Shown here: positions 17,310-26,244 of the stretch, piece by piece
Numbering within the stretch: position 1 is the first letter of the stretch
Layout of the letters: each line of letters begins with the position of its first letter
Origin: Afipia felis ATCC 53690
GTDB lineage: Bacteria > Pseudomonadota > Alphaproteobacteria > Rhizobiales > Xanthobacteraceae
Direction of reading: 5' to 3'
Length of the DNA: 64,000 nucleotides
Assembly: GCF_000314735.2 (NCBI RefSeq)
Contig: NZ_KB375270.1
Span: forward strand, 2,170,001-2,234,000
Notes under the pieces: generated by a model
Seen by the model: the letters and a program-made list of their open reading frames with translations, nothing else
The model's database searches: none
What the model was told of the DNA's origin: nothing
Program-made: the position numbers and the translations under genes

Positions 17310-17550
17310 CCTCGGCGAGGTTCTTGTGCGCGCGTTCGACTCCAACCTCCGAGCGCGAGGCACGCGAGGCGGCAACGTCGCGATCGCGACGGCAGGCGAC
17401 GTAAGGCTGCGACCCGGGCTCGCCCTGCTGGCGGCAGATCGCATCGTCATCCGTCGCTGCCGCTTGCGGCAGCGACGTGCGTTCGAACTGCGCACAGGCC
17501 GACACCAGAAGGCTCGCGGCAAGCGCAGCGATTGCAATTGCAGGTCTCAC
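17290..17550 (-). CDS. Small putative lipoprotein
   Basis: An 86-residue protein from a GTG start. A short hydrophobic signal (AIAIAALAASLLVSACAQ) ends in a lipobox-like LVSAC, so Cys19 would be lipidated after export. The mature part is hydrophilic with two further Cys residues (ICRQQ and YVACRRD) that could form a disulfide, which is notable beside dsbA. It starts 12 bp after the DUF6494 gene and so is probably co-transcribed. I do not recognise a family; short Cys-containing lipoproteins of this kind are common in the order. Confidence 0.6.
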   Translation of the reverse strand: MRPAIAIAALAASLLVSACAQFERTSLPQAAATDDDAICRQQGEPGSQPYVACRRDRDVAASRASRSEVGVERAHKNLAEDMLNGR

Positions 17551-17562
17551 GATCGCAGCACT

Positions 17563-17769
17563 CTATTCGAGGTCGATGCGTGCTTCCACGACATGCGTGA
17601 AATCGATACCCCCGAGATGCAGGGTAACTTTGGCGGGAAGTTTCTCATTGCCTTTCAGCCTTCCATCGGCGATAGCGCCGCGGATGGCGGCTTCGATCTC
17701 ACGTTGGCTGGTGATTCCGACTTTCTTGAGAAAGCCCCGCAGGCTGATGTTGAATGTGTCCTCATTCAT
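17563..17769 (-). CDS. DUF6494 family small protein
   Basis: A 68-residue protein matching what I recall of the DUF6494 family, with MNEDTFNISLRGFLKKVGI, SQREIEAAIRGAIADGRL and a C-terminal TLHLGGIDFTHVVEARIDL. It is short and soluble, with no Cys and no metal motif. The family has no known role that I can name. It sits 79 bp downstream of prpE and 12 bp upstream of the lipoprotein gene on the same strand. Confidence 0.75.
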   Translation of the reverse strand: MNEDTFNISLRGFLKKVGITSQREIEAAIRGAIADGRLKGNEKLPAKVTLHLGGIDFTHVVEARIDLE

Positions 17770-17848
17770 CGCAAAGACTCCTCCCTGCCGACAACGACGC
17801 CACCCTCCGGCAGCATCCTTCCCTCGCTAGGCCGGATAGCCCCGCTTC

Positions 17849-19768
17849 TCAAGCCTTTTCTGGCGTCGAGTCCTTCAGCGCGGCGCTGATATCGTCCAGA
17901 GCCTTGGGGTCCTCGATCGTCGCAGGCATGGTCCAGGGGTCGCCGTCCGCGATTTTTTTCATCGTGCCGCGCAGAATCTTGCCAGAACGTGTCTTTGGCA
18001 GGCGCGGCACGATGACCGCACGCTTGAAGGCCGCAACCGGACCGATCCTGTCGCGAACCATGCCAACCACCTCGTTCTCGACCGCCATGGCTGCGCGTGT
18101 GACACCCGATTTCAGTACCAGGAAGCCGCAGGGCACTTCGCCCTTGAGCTGATCCTTGACGCCGAGCACGGCGCATTCGGCGACATCCGGATGCGAGGCG
18201 AGGATTTCCTCCATGCCGCCGGTCGAGAGCCTGTGCCCAGCGACATTGATGATGTCGTCGGTGCGGCCCATCACGAACACATAACCATCCTCGTCCTTGT
18301 AGCCGGCATCCGAGGTTTTGTAGTAGCCGGGGAATTCGCTGAAGTAGGCTTCCCTGCAGCGCTCGTCCTGTTGCCACAGCGTCGGCAGGCAGGACGGCGG
18401 CAGCGGCAATTTCACGACGATCGATCCCGTGGTGTTGGCAGGCACCGGCTTCGACGATTCATCGACGATATCAACCTGATAACCCGGCATCGGCACGGTC
18501 GCCGAACCCGGCTTCACAGGCAGTGCGCCGATGCCGACGGGATTGCCCGCAATCGCCCATCCGGTTTCAGTCTGCCACCAATGGTCAATCACCGGACGCT
18601 GCAGCCGCGCCTGTGCCCATTCCACCGTCGGCGGATCGGCGCGTTCGCCGGCAAGAAACAGCGTGCGGAAGTGCGACAGGTCGTACTTCTTCATCAGCAC
18701 GCCGTCGGGGTCTTCCTTCTTGATCGCACGAAACGCCGTCGGCGCGGTGAACAGCGCGACAGCCTTGTGCTGCGCGATCACGCGCCAGAACGCACCGGCG
18801 TCCGGCGTGCCGACCGGCTTGCCCTCATAGAGGATCGTCGTGTTGCCGTGGAACAGCGGCCCGTACACGATGTAGCTGTGGCCGACCACCCAGCCGATGT
18901 CGGACGCGCTCCACCACACCTCACCCGACTTGATGCCGTAATGGTTCGACATCGACCATTTCAGCGCGACCATGTGGCCGCCATTGTCGCGCACCACGCC
19001 CTTCGGCACGCCGGTGGTACCAGACGTATAGAGAATGTAGAGCGGATCGGTCGCGAGCACCGGCACGCACGCCGACCGCTTGCCGGCATCGAGCGCCTTC
19101 TTGCGAAGGCTTGCCCAGTCGTGGTCGCGCCCGGCAATCAGATCGCATTGCTGCTGCGACCGTTCGAGAATGATGCAGGCATCAGGCTTGAAGGATGCAA
19201 GCCTGATCGCTTCGTCGAGCAGCGGCTTGTACTGCACGGTGCGGCCGGGCTCGATGCCGCAGCTTGCGGAGAAGATCAGCTTCGGCTTGGCGTCGTCGAT
19301 GCGGGTCGCAAGCTCCTTCGCAGCGAAACCGCCGAACACCACCGAGTGGATCGCGCCGATGCGCGCGCAGGCGAGCATGGCGATCACTGCTTCCGGCACC
19401 ATCGGCATGTAGATGACGACACGGTCGCCCTTGGCGACGCCGAAATCTTGCATCACCGCGCCGAGCGTTTCGACCTCCTGCTGCAACTGCGCGAAGGTGA
19501 AGGTCGTGATCGTGTTCGTTAGCGGAGAGTCGTGGATGAGAGCGAGCTGGTCGGCCCGCCCGCCTTTGACGTGGCGGTCGACCGCGTTGAAACAGGTGTT
19601 GACGACACCGCCTGCGAACCAGCGGCCGTACAGGCCCATCGCCGGATCGAAGACTTTTTTCGCAGGCTCGAACCAGTCGATTTCCTTCGCGGCTTCGCCC
19701 CAGAACCCCTGCGGATCACGCAGGGAACGTTCATGGATTTCCGCATACCGGGCTTTTGCATCACTCAT
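17849..19768 (-). CDS. prpE: Propionate--CoA ligase
   Basis: A 639-residue acyl-CoA synthetase of the Acs/PrpE type, turning propionate, ATP and CoA into propionyl-CoA via an acyl-adenylate. The P-loop-like motif YILYTSGTTGVPKGVVR, the ANL motif HWWQTETGW and the C-terminal LPKTRSGKILR with the catalytic, acetylation-prone Lys are all present. The N-terminal YAEIHERSLRDPQGFWGEAA and the overall length fit PrpE. A CGGAG ribosome-binding site precedes the ATG. No methylcitrate-cycle genes are adjacent. Acetate could be a side substrate. Confidence 0.9.
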   Translation of the reverse strand: MSDAKARYAEIHERSLRDPQGFWGEAAKEIDWFEPAKKVFDPAMGLYGRWFAGGVVNTCFNAVDRHVKGGRADQLALIHDSPLTNTITTFTFAQLQQEVETLGAVMQDFGVAKGDRVVIYMPMVPEAVIAMLACARIGAIHSVVFGGFAAKELATRIDDAKPKLIFSASCGIEPGRTVQYKPLLDEAIRLASFKPDACIILERSQQQCDLIAGRDHDWASLRKKALDAGKRSACVPVLATDPLYILYTSGTTGVPKGVVRDNGGHMVALKWSMSNHYGIKSGEVWWSASDIGWVVGHSYIVYGPLFHGNTTILYEGKPVGTPDAGAFWRVIAQHKAVALFTAPTAFRAIKKEDPDGVLMKKYDLSHFRTLFLAGERADPPTVEWAQARLQRPVIDHWWQTETGWAIAGNPVGIGALPVKPGSATVPMPGYQVDIVDESSKPVPANTTGSIVVKLPLPPSCLPTLWQQDERCREAYFSEFPGYYKTSDAGYKDEDGYVFVMGRTDDIINVAGHRLSTGGMEEILASHPDVAECAVLGVKDQLKGEVPCGFLVLKSGVTRAAMAVENEVVGMVRDRIGPVAAFKRAVIVPRLPKTRSGKILRGTMKKIADGDPWTMPATIEDPKALDDISAALKDSTPEKA

Positions 19769-19801
19769 CGGACAGTCTCCGGACCCTAAATTCCGTCTTT
19801 T

Positions 19802-21079
19802 TCAATGACGGTTACAGTCCTTTATACCGGCCGCACAGGCGAGCGTCGTATGCGACTTTAGGCCCTTTTCGCCAAGTCGCGCCATCTGCACGGCAAGCGC
19901 CTGACGGTGCTCGCGCGCAATCGCAAGGTCGGGATCAAGCTCAAGGGCGGTTGAGAAATCGGCATAGGCCCGCCCCAACTCGCCCTTGTCGCGCAGCGCG
20001 AGGCCGCGATTGTTGTAGGCAAGCGCCATGCGGTCATCGAGCGCGATAGCGCGGTCGTAATCGGCGAGCGCCCGGTCGAGATCGGCTTTGTCGCCCTTGA
20101 GATAATAGGCCATGCCGCGGTCGAGAAACGACGGCGCGACCGGATCGAGACGGATCGCATAATTGTAATCCGCAATCGCGCGATCATAGGCGTTATTGCG
20201 GGCATAGATTTCGCCGCGCGCCCGGTAGAGCATCGGCGAATCCGGCGCCAGGCCGATGGCATCGGTGAGATCGTCGAGGGCGAGATCCGTGCGCCGCACG
20301 CGTTTGAAAGCATCAGCGCGGTCGAGCAGCCGCGCGACGCTGTGATCCAGCTTCACCGCTTCGGTGGAGTCGCGCACCGCCATACGGAAATTCCGCAGCC
20401 GGACGAACGCAGCCGCACGGCTCGCATAAAGCCGCGCCACTTTCGGGGCTACGCGGATCGCGGCGTCGTAGTCGTCGAGCGCCTTCTCGTAGTTCTTCAG
20501 GCCGACCCAGGCATTGCCGCGTAGCTCGTAAACCTCGGCGTCGTCCGGCCTCGCGAGAATGATCTCACTGCTGATCGCACGCGCGCCTTCAAAATCGCCC
20601 CTGGTGTAATCCGCGCGGGCCTCCGCCAGCCGCACCGCAGCATGCTCGGCGACGATGGCGGCATTGTCCATCGTGCCGCTGTCCGCCTTCGGCGCGGGCG
20701 CACCGTCGCAGATCTTCATGGTCGTCGGCTCAGCGCCGAGATGTCGGCCGAGAACGTCAGACAGCGTGCGACAGCCGCCATCCGTGCAGATGCGCCATTC
20801 TCCAGCGAGGCCAGAATTGCCCAGCACCACCTGGGGGAGCGGCGCCATTTTCGGCGACCATTGAAACCAGCCGTCGACGAGACGGGCTTCCGGCGGCGGC
20901 TCCATGCCGGCACCCGAGCCTTTCACCCGCGCCTCGACCAGTTGTAGCCCTTGCGGGGTGACGTGCCATTCTTCCTGCCATTCGATCTTCTCGATCGAAT
21001 GGGTCCACGCCAAGGTGAACGCCGCTACCGACAGCACCTTGACGACACCGGCAGCGGCAAAACAAAGACCCAAGACCAC
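19802..21079 (-). CDS. DUF1850-like domain fused to TPR repeats, TRAP-TAXI associated
   Basis: A 425-residue protein starting at GTG. One N-terminal hydrophobic helix (about 1-25) anchors it. A domain resembling DUF1850 (about 28-125) follows, with EWQEEWHVTPQGLQLVEARVKGSGAGM and a Cys pair in GEWRICTDGGCRTL. About seven TPR repeats then run from 140 to 405 (for example ARPDDAEVYELRGNAWVGLKNYEKAL). DUF1850 proteins accompany TAXI-type TRAP transporters, and this gene follows the permease by 34 bp. The TPR part is an unusual addition and suggests a protein-binding or scaffold role at the transporter. The 16-bp repeat before it duplicates its start region. Confidence 0.72.
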   Translation of the reverse strand: MVLGLCFAAAGVVKVLSVAAFTLAWTHSIEKIEWQEEWHVTPQGLQLVEARVKGSGAGMEPPPEARLVDGWFQWSPKMAPLPQVVLGNSGLAGEWRICTDGGCRTLSDVLGRHLGAEPTTMKICDGAPAPKADSGTMDNAAIVAEHAAVRLAEARADYTRGDFEGARAISSEIILARPDDAEVYELRGNAWVGLKNYEKALDDYDAAIRVAPKVARLYASRAAAFVRLRNFRMAVRDSTEAVKLDHSVARLLDRADAFKRVRRTDLALDDLTDAIGLAPDSPMLYRARGEIYARNNAYDRAIADYNYAIRLDPVAPSFLDRGMAYYLKGDKADLDRALADYDRAIALDDRMALAYNNRGLALRDKGELGRAYADFSTALELDPDLAIAREHRQALAVQMARLGEKGLKSHTTLACAAGIKDCNRH

Positions 21080-21107
21080 CCTCGCTTAAAGTCATCCTCG
21101 CTTAAAG
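21080..21107. repeat. Tandem 16-bp duplication of a translation-start region
   Basis: The 12-mer CCTCGCTTAAAG occurs at about 21080-21091 and again at about 21096-21107. On the minus strand each copy reads CTTTAAGCGAGG followed by a start codon: ATG in the upstream copy, GTG in the copy that opens the DUF1850-TPR gene. It fills the gap between the permease stop and that gene. Confidence 0.7.
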
Positions 21108-21113
21108 ACAGCC

Positions 21114-23246
21114 TCACGGGACGGTTGATTCCGGCGCCACCTTCAACGGCTCGGCCGGTCGCTTCCGCCACTGCCAGAGCCAGAGGGCAGCGGCCAAAAC
21201 ATATCCGAGTTCATCGCTGTAGGTGAATTCGCCGAGCAGCATGAGCGCGGCCGCAAAGGCAACGATCCGCTCCAGAATAGTCAGCCGGTTGAAAAGGAAG
21301 CCGATTGCCACCATACCGAACAAGGCGATCGCGACCAGCGCCTTGACGAAGGCGTAGGCGACCGCGCCGTAGAAGCCGAGTACCGGCACCATCGGATCGT
21401 TCGGCTGCATCATCAGCGCCGGCGAATAGACCGCGATGAAGGGAATGACATAGCCGGCGAGCGCGATGCGCATCGCCTCCCATCCGATCTTGTCGGGATT
21501 TTCCTTGGCTATCGGCGCAGCCGCAAGCGCCGCGAGCGCAACAGGCGGCGAGAGGTCCGCCATGATGCCGTAGTAGAACGCGAACATGTGGCTGACGATC
21601 AGCGGTACGCCGAGATGCGACAGCGCTGGCGCGGCAAGCGCGGCGACGATGATGTAGGTCGGGATCGTCGGAATGCCGGTGCCGAGCAGGATCGACAGCA
21701 GCATCGTCATGATTAGCGCGAGGAACAGGCTCTGCTTGCCGAGTCCGATAACCCAGCTTCCGAAGATGGTGCCGACGCCGGTCTGGGTCATCATGCCGAT
21801 GATGGTGCCGACGATGGCGCATGCTATGCCGACCGTCAGCGCGGACTTCGAGCTTTCCGCGAGCGAGTCACGGCAGGCGACCAGCGTGGCGCGACCGCCG
21901 CGGGTCAATGCGGAGAGCAGTACCAGCGTCAGCACGACCGCCGCGATATAGCGAATATCGACACTGGTGCCGTTACGGAACAGCGATCCGACAACCAGCG
22001 CGAGGCCGATCCAGAAGATGTAGCGGGTGGCCTGGGTCGGGAAACCGGCGACGATGCTCGCACCGAGGATCAGCGTCACGGTCAAAGCGAGACCCATGCT
22101 GCCCGCATAAAGCGGCGTGAAGCCTTCGAACAGCATGAAGACAAGCGCCGCCAGCGGCAACACCAGATACCAGTTCTTGACCAGCGCCTTCCCGGCGTTC
22201 GGGATTTCTTCCTTCTTCATCCCGGTGAGGCCGTATTTGCCGGCTTCGAGATGCACCATCCAGAATGCTGATGCGAAATACAGGATCGCAGGGATCACCG
22301 CGGCCTGCACGATGACCGAATATTGGACGCCGAGAGTCTCGGCCATGATGAAGGCAACAGCACCCATCACCGGCGGCATGATCTGGCCGCCCATCGATGC
22401 GGTCGCTTCGACGCCCGCGGCGAAGGCGCGGCGATAGCCAAACCGGATCATCAGCGGAATCGTGAACTGACCCACGGTCACGACGTTGGCGACGCCCGAG
22501 CCAGAAATCGTGCCCATCATGCCCGAGGCGACAACAGCAACCTTCGCAGGCCCACCACGCGTACCTCCGAACAGACCGAGCGACACGTCGGTGAAAAGCT
22601 GGATCATGCCTGCCCGTTCGAGGAACGAGCCAAACAGAATGAACAGGAAGATGTAAGTCGCCGACACATAGATCGGCACGCCGTAGAAGCCTTCGGTGCC
22701 GTAAGACAGATGGGTGATGATCTGATCGAAATAATAACCACGGTGATTGAGTGGCGACGGCAGATACTGGCCGAACGCCCAATAGATAATGCACGCGCCG
22801 CACATCAGCGGCAGCGCCCATCCCATCAGCCGGCGGGTCGCGTCGAAAATCAGTACCGCAAGCACGGTGCCGACGACGAGATCAAGATGGCTCGGATCGC
22901 CGTCACGCTGGATGAGGTCAGCGTAATAAAGCCACTGATACAGACCGCAATAGAACCCGATGCCGCCGGTCGCCCAACCGATCAGGCGTTGCCAGTTGGT
23001 CTTGGCCGTGAAGTTAGCGACAAGGCCGTAGGATAAAAGGATCAGGAAGCCGACATGGATGCCGCGCACCGCCTGGCTCGGAAGAAAGTTCCACGCCGCC
23101 ACCATGATCTGGAAGGCCGCGAACGCGATGCCGATGACATAAGCCATATGGCCCCACCAGCCGGGACCGAATCCCGGAGGAAAGCCATGTTCAAAATTGT
23201 CGAGCTCGACGTTGACGTGTTCCTGCTTCCCCGAATCCTGCAGCAT
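21114..23246 (-). CDS. TRAP transporter fused permease (DctQM-type, TAXI family)
   Basis: A 710-residue polytopic inner-membrane protein joining the 4-helix small subunit and 12-helix large subunit of a TRAP transporter, which uses an ion gradient for solute uptake. Signature stretches of the large subunit are visible: GMMGTISGSGVANVVTVGQFTIPLM, MGGQIMPPVMGAVAFIMAE and LLGTGIPTIPTYI. The fused form goes with TAXI-type binding proteins, and one is encoded upstream (23400-24353). The DUF1850-TPR gene follows. The substrate is unknown; TAXI systems have been linked to dicarboxylates or glutamate in other bacteria. Confidence 0.9.
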   Translation of the reverse strand: MLQDSGKQEHVNVELDNFEHGFPPGFGPGWWGHMAYVIGIAFAAFQIMVAAWNFLPSQAVRGIHVGFLILLSYGLVANFTAKTNWQRLIGWATGGIGFYCGLYQWLYYADLIQRDGDPSHLDLVVGTVLAVLIFDATRRLMGWALPLMCGACIIYWAFGQYLPSPLNHRGYYFDQIITHLSYGTEGFYGVPIYVSATYIFLFILFGSFLERAGMIQLFTDVSLGLFGGTRGGPAKVAVVASGMMGTISGSGVANVVTVGQFTIPLMIRFGYRRAFAAGVEATASMGGQIMPPVMGAVAFIMAETLGVQYSVIVQAAVIPAILYFASAFWMVHLEAGKYGLTGMKKEEIPNAGKALVKNWYLVLPLAALVFMLFEGFTPLYAGSMGLALTVTLILGASIVAGFPTQATRYIFWIGLALVVGSLFRNGTSVDIRYIAAVVLTLVLLSALTRGGRATLVACRDSLAESSKSALTVGIACAIVGTIIGMMTQTGVGTIFGSWVIGLGKQSLFLALIMTMLLSILLGTGIPTIPTYIIVAALAAPALSHLGVPLIVSHMFAFYYGIMADLSPPVALAALAAAPIAKENPDKIGWEAMRIALAGYVIPFIAVYSPALMMQPNDPMVPVLGFYGAVAYAFVKALVAIALFGMVAIGFLFNRLTILERIVAFAAALMLLGEFTYSDELGYVLAAALWLWQWRKRPAEPLKVAPESTVP

Positions 23247-23346
23247 CGGTCTTTCCCCACCTATCGACGCAGCGCCGCTTGAGCTTTCGCGCTGTTGCTT
23301 CCGACCTGGACGCTTGTTCCGCGTTCTTCGTAGGGCCGAGATATGG

Positions 23347-23370
23347 ATGGCCGGGACTAAGCCCGGCCAT
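23347..23370 (-). terminator. Intercistronic hairpin between TAXI gene and permease
   Basis: A 9-bp perfect stem (23347-23355 and 23362-23370) has a 6-base loop and no T tract. It lies 30 bp after the binding-protein stop, within the operon. This position suits a 3'-end stabiliser or partial terminator giving more binding protein than permease. Confidence 0.5.
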
Positions 23371-23399
23371 GTTTCAGTTCAATACCGTTTTTCGGAATT

Positions 23400-24353
23400 C
23401 TATTTGAGAATGCCTTTTTCCTTGTAGTAGCGGATCGCACCCGGGTGCAGCGGCGCCGGGCTGCCGGTTGCTGCCTTCTCGAGCTTGATGTCCTTGCCCG
23501 CCACGTGGGCGTTGGCGAGTTCCGGCAGGTTCTCGAAGATCTGCTTGGTCATCTGGTAGGCGACGTCGTCGGAGACATCTGAATTGGTCACCAGATAATT
23601 GACGACCGCAGCGGTCTCCACGTCGGACTTCTGGCCGGTGTAGGTATTGGCCGGAATGACGACCGACACAAACGGAGGGCCGATCTTCTCGACCGTCGCC
23701 TTCGGAACGGCCACCACGTTGATCTCGGTCGAGCTGGACAGGTCCTTCAGCGAAGCCACGCCGAGGCCTGCCGACTGCAGGGTCGCGTCGAGCTGACGGT
23801 TCTTCATCAGGTCGACCGATTCCGCGAACGGCAGATACTGGACCTGCTTGAGATCCTTGTAGCTCATGCCCGCGGCTTTCAGAATCGCGCGCGAGTTCAA
23901 CTCAGTGCCGGACTTCGGCGCGCCGACGGAAAGGGTCTTGCCCTTCAGATCGGCGAGCGTCTTGATGCCGCTTTCGGCGGTCGCGACGATCTGGATGTAG
24001 TTCGGATAAATCGCCGCGATGGTGCGCAGCTTGGTCAGCTTCTTCTTGAAGCCCGCTTCTTCATCGCCATCGACCGCAGCCTTGAGCGAATCGCCAAGGG
24101 TGAACCCGAGTTCGCCGCGGCCCTGCTCGAGGAGGTTGAGGTTTTCGACCGATGCCTTGGTGGCCTGCACCTGCGCGCGGACACCCGGAATCTTGTCGCC
24201 ATAGATTTTTCCGATCGCGACGCCGAGCGGATAATAAACGCCGGACGTACCGCCGGTCAGAATGTTGATGAACTGCTCGGCATGCGCTGCCGGGGCCGAC
24301 AGAGTTACCGCCGTGACGAGCGCAGCAACCGTGGATACGAACTTGAACCTCAT
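23400..24353 (-). CDS. TAXI family TRAP transporter solute-binding subunit
   Basis: A 317-residue periplasmic binding protein. A signal peptide (about 1-25, SAPAAHA-EQF) is followed by the TAXI signature ILTGGTSGVYYPLGVAIGK. Further features are ELGFTLGDSLKAAV and LSVGAPKSGTELNSRAILKAAG, both lining the ligand cleft in this family. AGGGAGGA precedes the ATG. It is the first gene of a leftward binding protein, fused permease, DUF1850-TPR operon. Ligand unknown. Confidence 0.92.
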   Translation of the reverse strand: MRFKFVSTVAALVTAVTLSAPAAHAEQFINILTGGTSGVYYPLGVAIGKIYGDKIPGVRAQVQATKASVENLNLLEQGRGELGFTLGDSLKAAVDGDEEAGFKKKLTKLRTIAAIYPNYIQIVATAESGIKTLADLKGKTLSVGAPKSGTELNSRAILKAAGMSYKDLKQVQYLPFAESVDLMKNRQLDATLQSAGLGVASLKDLSSSTEINVVAVPKATVEKIGPPFVSVVIPANTYTGQKSDVETAAVVNYLVTNSDVSDDVAYQMTKQIFENLPELANAHVAGKDIKLEKAATGSPAPLHPGAIRYYKEKGILK

Positions 24354-24439
24354 AATTCCTCCCTGGGTCTTTTTGTCGTTGGCGGGAGGTTGAACGGACG
24401 AACGCCTTCGGTCAACTTCTTCTATCGGCGAGGATTCGC

Positions 24440-25654
24440 ATGACGTTAGACATTCGTATCAGATCGGATCGCCGCTTTTATGTGCATCGCAAGATCATGC
24501 ACGCGGTGCCGGTGTTCGGATTCCTCACAATTGCAGGGCTTTCAGCGGCAATTGCCGCGCCCGCGCAGCAGACAACTTCCGTCCCTGCGACCCCTTCTCA
24601 AATTAACGAATATCACCAGAAACTTGCCGTCTATCAGCGGGCGCGGGAGCGTTTCGAAACCGAGGCCGAGGCTTACTGGTCAGCGGTCGCGGAGAAGCGG
24701 CGCATCCGCAATGCCCGTCGCCGCGCCAGTGAAGCCGTCCGCGCGGAAGATTACGTCCTGACACAGCCCCCGATTTATACCGGACCGCCGAGGCCCGTCG
24801 ACCCGACCGCCCCGTATAAGCCGCCGCCCAAGCAGCCTCCGCTGCCCGTGGTCGCGGACTTCGTCCGCCACGCGGCCGAGCAATTCCAGTTCACGCCGTC
24901 CCGGCCCCGCAGCGAGAACGAGTTCAAGAAGGCCTACGCGACCGTCGCCGCTTCGCTCGGCGTGAACCGCGAGCAGGCCGTGCGGGTTTACAGCTTCGAG
25001 GCTGGCGGCAACGGCAAATACGACGTGCAGGCCGGGCTCGAATCCGGCCGGGCGAACGCCCGCGCGATTTCGACCGCGCTTGGCTACAATCAATTATTGA
25101 CGACCAACACGGTCGAGGTTCTGGCCGAACAGGGCGATGGCATCCTTGCTGGCCTCACCGCCGCGATGCATCGTGCACCGGAGCCCCACCGCAAGATATT
25201 GGCGGGCAAGATCGCGGTACTGCGCAGGATGATCGCCTTCGCCAAATCCGTGCCCGATGACTGGAGCGCACATGCGCGGCTCGCCAAAACCCCGAAGGGC
25301 CTCGCCATCCACGCGCTCAATCTCGATGTCGACATCGGGCCGTGGCTGCAGACCCACAAGCTTTTGACGTCGGTGCACTTCGCGCGGCGCAAGGGTCACA
25401 CACGGCCATTGAGCGCCGCCGAACTGGAGATGATGAACCTGACCGGCGACGGCAACGGCTTCGATATGGTGTCGATGCCGGATTCATTGCGCACGCGGGT
25501 GCCGACCTCGAACTTCTTCCAGCGTGGCGGCTATGAGCGCAATCCGGTCGCGATCCGCAACAACACAGTGGCGAAGCTGCTTGCTGCCACCAACGCGCGG
25601 ATGGACAGTGAGAGCAGCCGGCCCGGCGCAAAAGAACTCGCCGCCGCGTTTTGA
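24440..25654 (+). CDS. Secreted hypothetical protein
   Basis: A 404-residue protein that I do not recognise. A charged start and a hydrophobic stretch (about 20-40, ending IAAPAQQ) suggest export. It is followed by a Tyr/Arg-rich helical segment (about 50-95), a Pro-rich linker (TGPPRPVDPTAPYKPPPK) and a C-terminal domain (about 145-400) with VYSFEAGGNGKYDVQAGLE and a late NLTGDGNGFDMVSM. The motif YSFEAGGNGKYD, with Glu in a helix and Gly-rich surroundings, is loosely like lysozyme-type muramidases; that is speculation. GAGGA precedes the ATG at 24440. It is divergent from the TRAP operon. Confidence 0.6.
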   Translation: MTLDIRIRSDRRFYVHRKIMHAVPVFGFLTIAGLSAAIAAPAQQTTSVPATPSQINEYHQKLAVYQRARERFETEAEAYWSAVAEKRRIRNARRRASEAVRAEDYVLTQPPIYTGPPRPVDPTAPYKPPPKQPPLPVVADFVRHAAEQFQFTPSRPRSENEFKKAYATVAASLGVNREQAVRVYSFEAGGNGKYDVQAGLESGRANARAISTALGYNQLLTTNTVEVLAEQGDGILAGLTAAMHRAPEPHRKILAGKIAVLRRMIAFAKSVPDDWSAHARLAKTPKGLAIHALNLDVDIGPWLQTHKLLTSVHFARRKGHTRPLSAAELEMMNLTGDGNGFDMVSMPDSLRTRVPTSNFFQRGGYERNPVAIRNNTVAKLLAATNARMDSESSRPGAKELAAAF

Positions 25655-25680
25655 GGCGCGGCGGCGATGGATGGCATCGA

Positions 25681-26244
25681 TTAGCAGTTGCTCATGCACG
25701 CCTTGTTGTGCACGTCCGGGCGCGGGTCCTGAACGAAGCCGTCACGGTTCGGCATCTTGACCGCCGCAAGCGACTTCGCATCGAGCGTCGCGTTGTCCGG
25801 CACCAGACCGTTCAGATTGAGAACATAAGCCGAGACCGCGTAGACTTCATCGTTAGTCAGCGACTGCGGCGCATTCAGCGGCATGGCGCGCCGGATGTAG
25901 TCAAACAGCGTCGGCGCATAAGGCCAGAAGCTGCCGACGGTCTTCACCGGCTTCGGCGTGGCGAGCGTGCCCTGCCCGCCGACGAGCTTGTCGCCGAGGC
26001 CGCCCTCGCCCTTCGCGCCGTGGCACGACGCGCACTGGGCATCAAACAGTTCATGCCCCTGCGCGACGCTGCCCTTCCCCGGCGGCAGTTCCTTGCCGTC
26101 GCGACCGATGTCGATATTCCACGCCGCGATTTCGGCCGGCGTCGCCGGTTTGCCGAAGCCGTATTTCGGCTGCGCATCCGCCGCCGTTGCAGCGGCGAGA
26201 ACGACGATGGCGGCACCTGCCAGCTTAAGCCTTGACGTGTGCAT
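25681..26244 (-). CDS. SoxD-like c-type cytochrome subunit of sulfite dehydrogenase (copy 1)
   Basis: A 187-residue secreted monohaem cytochrome c, with a signal peptide (about 1-24) and haem motif CASCH at 71-75. KYGFGKPATPAEIAAWNIDI, PLNAPQSLTNDEVYAVSAYVL and the closing MPNRDGFVQDPRPD match the N-terminal half of SoxD and related sulfite dehydrogenase cytochromes. Classical Paracoccus SoxD is about twice this length with two haems, so this is the short form. The ATG at 26244 overlaps the SoxC-like stop by 20 bases. It should pass electrons from the Mo subunit to the respiratory chain. Confidence 0.85.
   Translation of the reverse strand: MHTSRLKLAGAAIVVLAAATAADAQPKYGFGKPATPAEIAAWNIDIGRDGKELPPGKGSVAQGHELFDAQCASCHGAKGEGGLGDKLVGGQGTLATPKPVKTVGSFWPYAPTLFDYIRRAMPLNAPQSLTNDEVYAVSAYVLNLNGLVPDNATLDAKSLAAVKMPNRDGFVQDPRPDVHNKACMSNC

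Noticed and set aside
18191..19522. 443-codon frame antisense to prpE
   Set aside because: prpE on the other strand has all ANL motifs; the frame shows no protein family signal.
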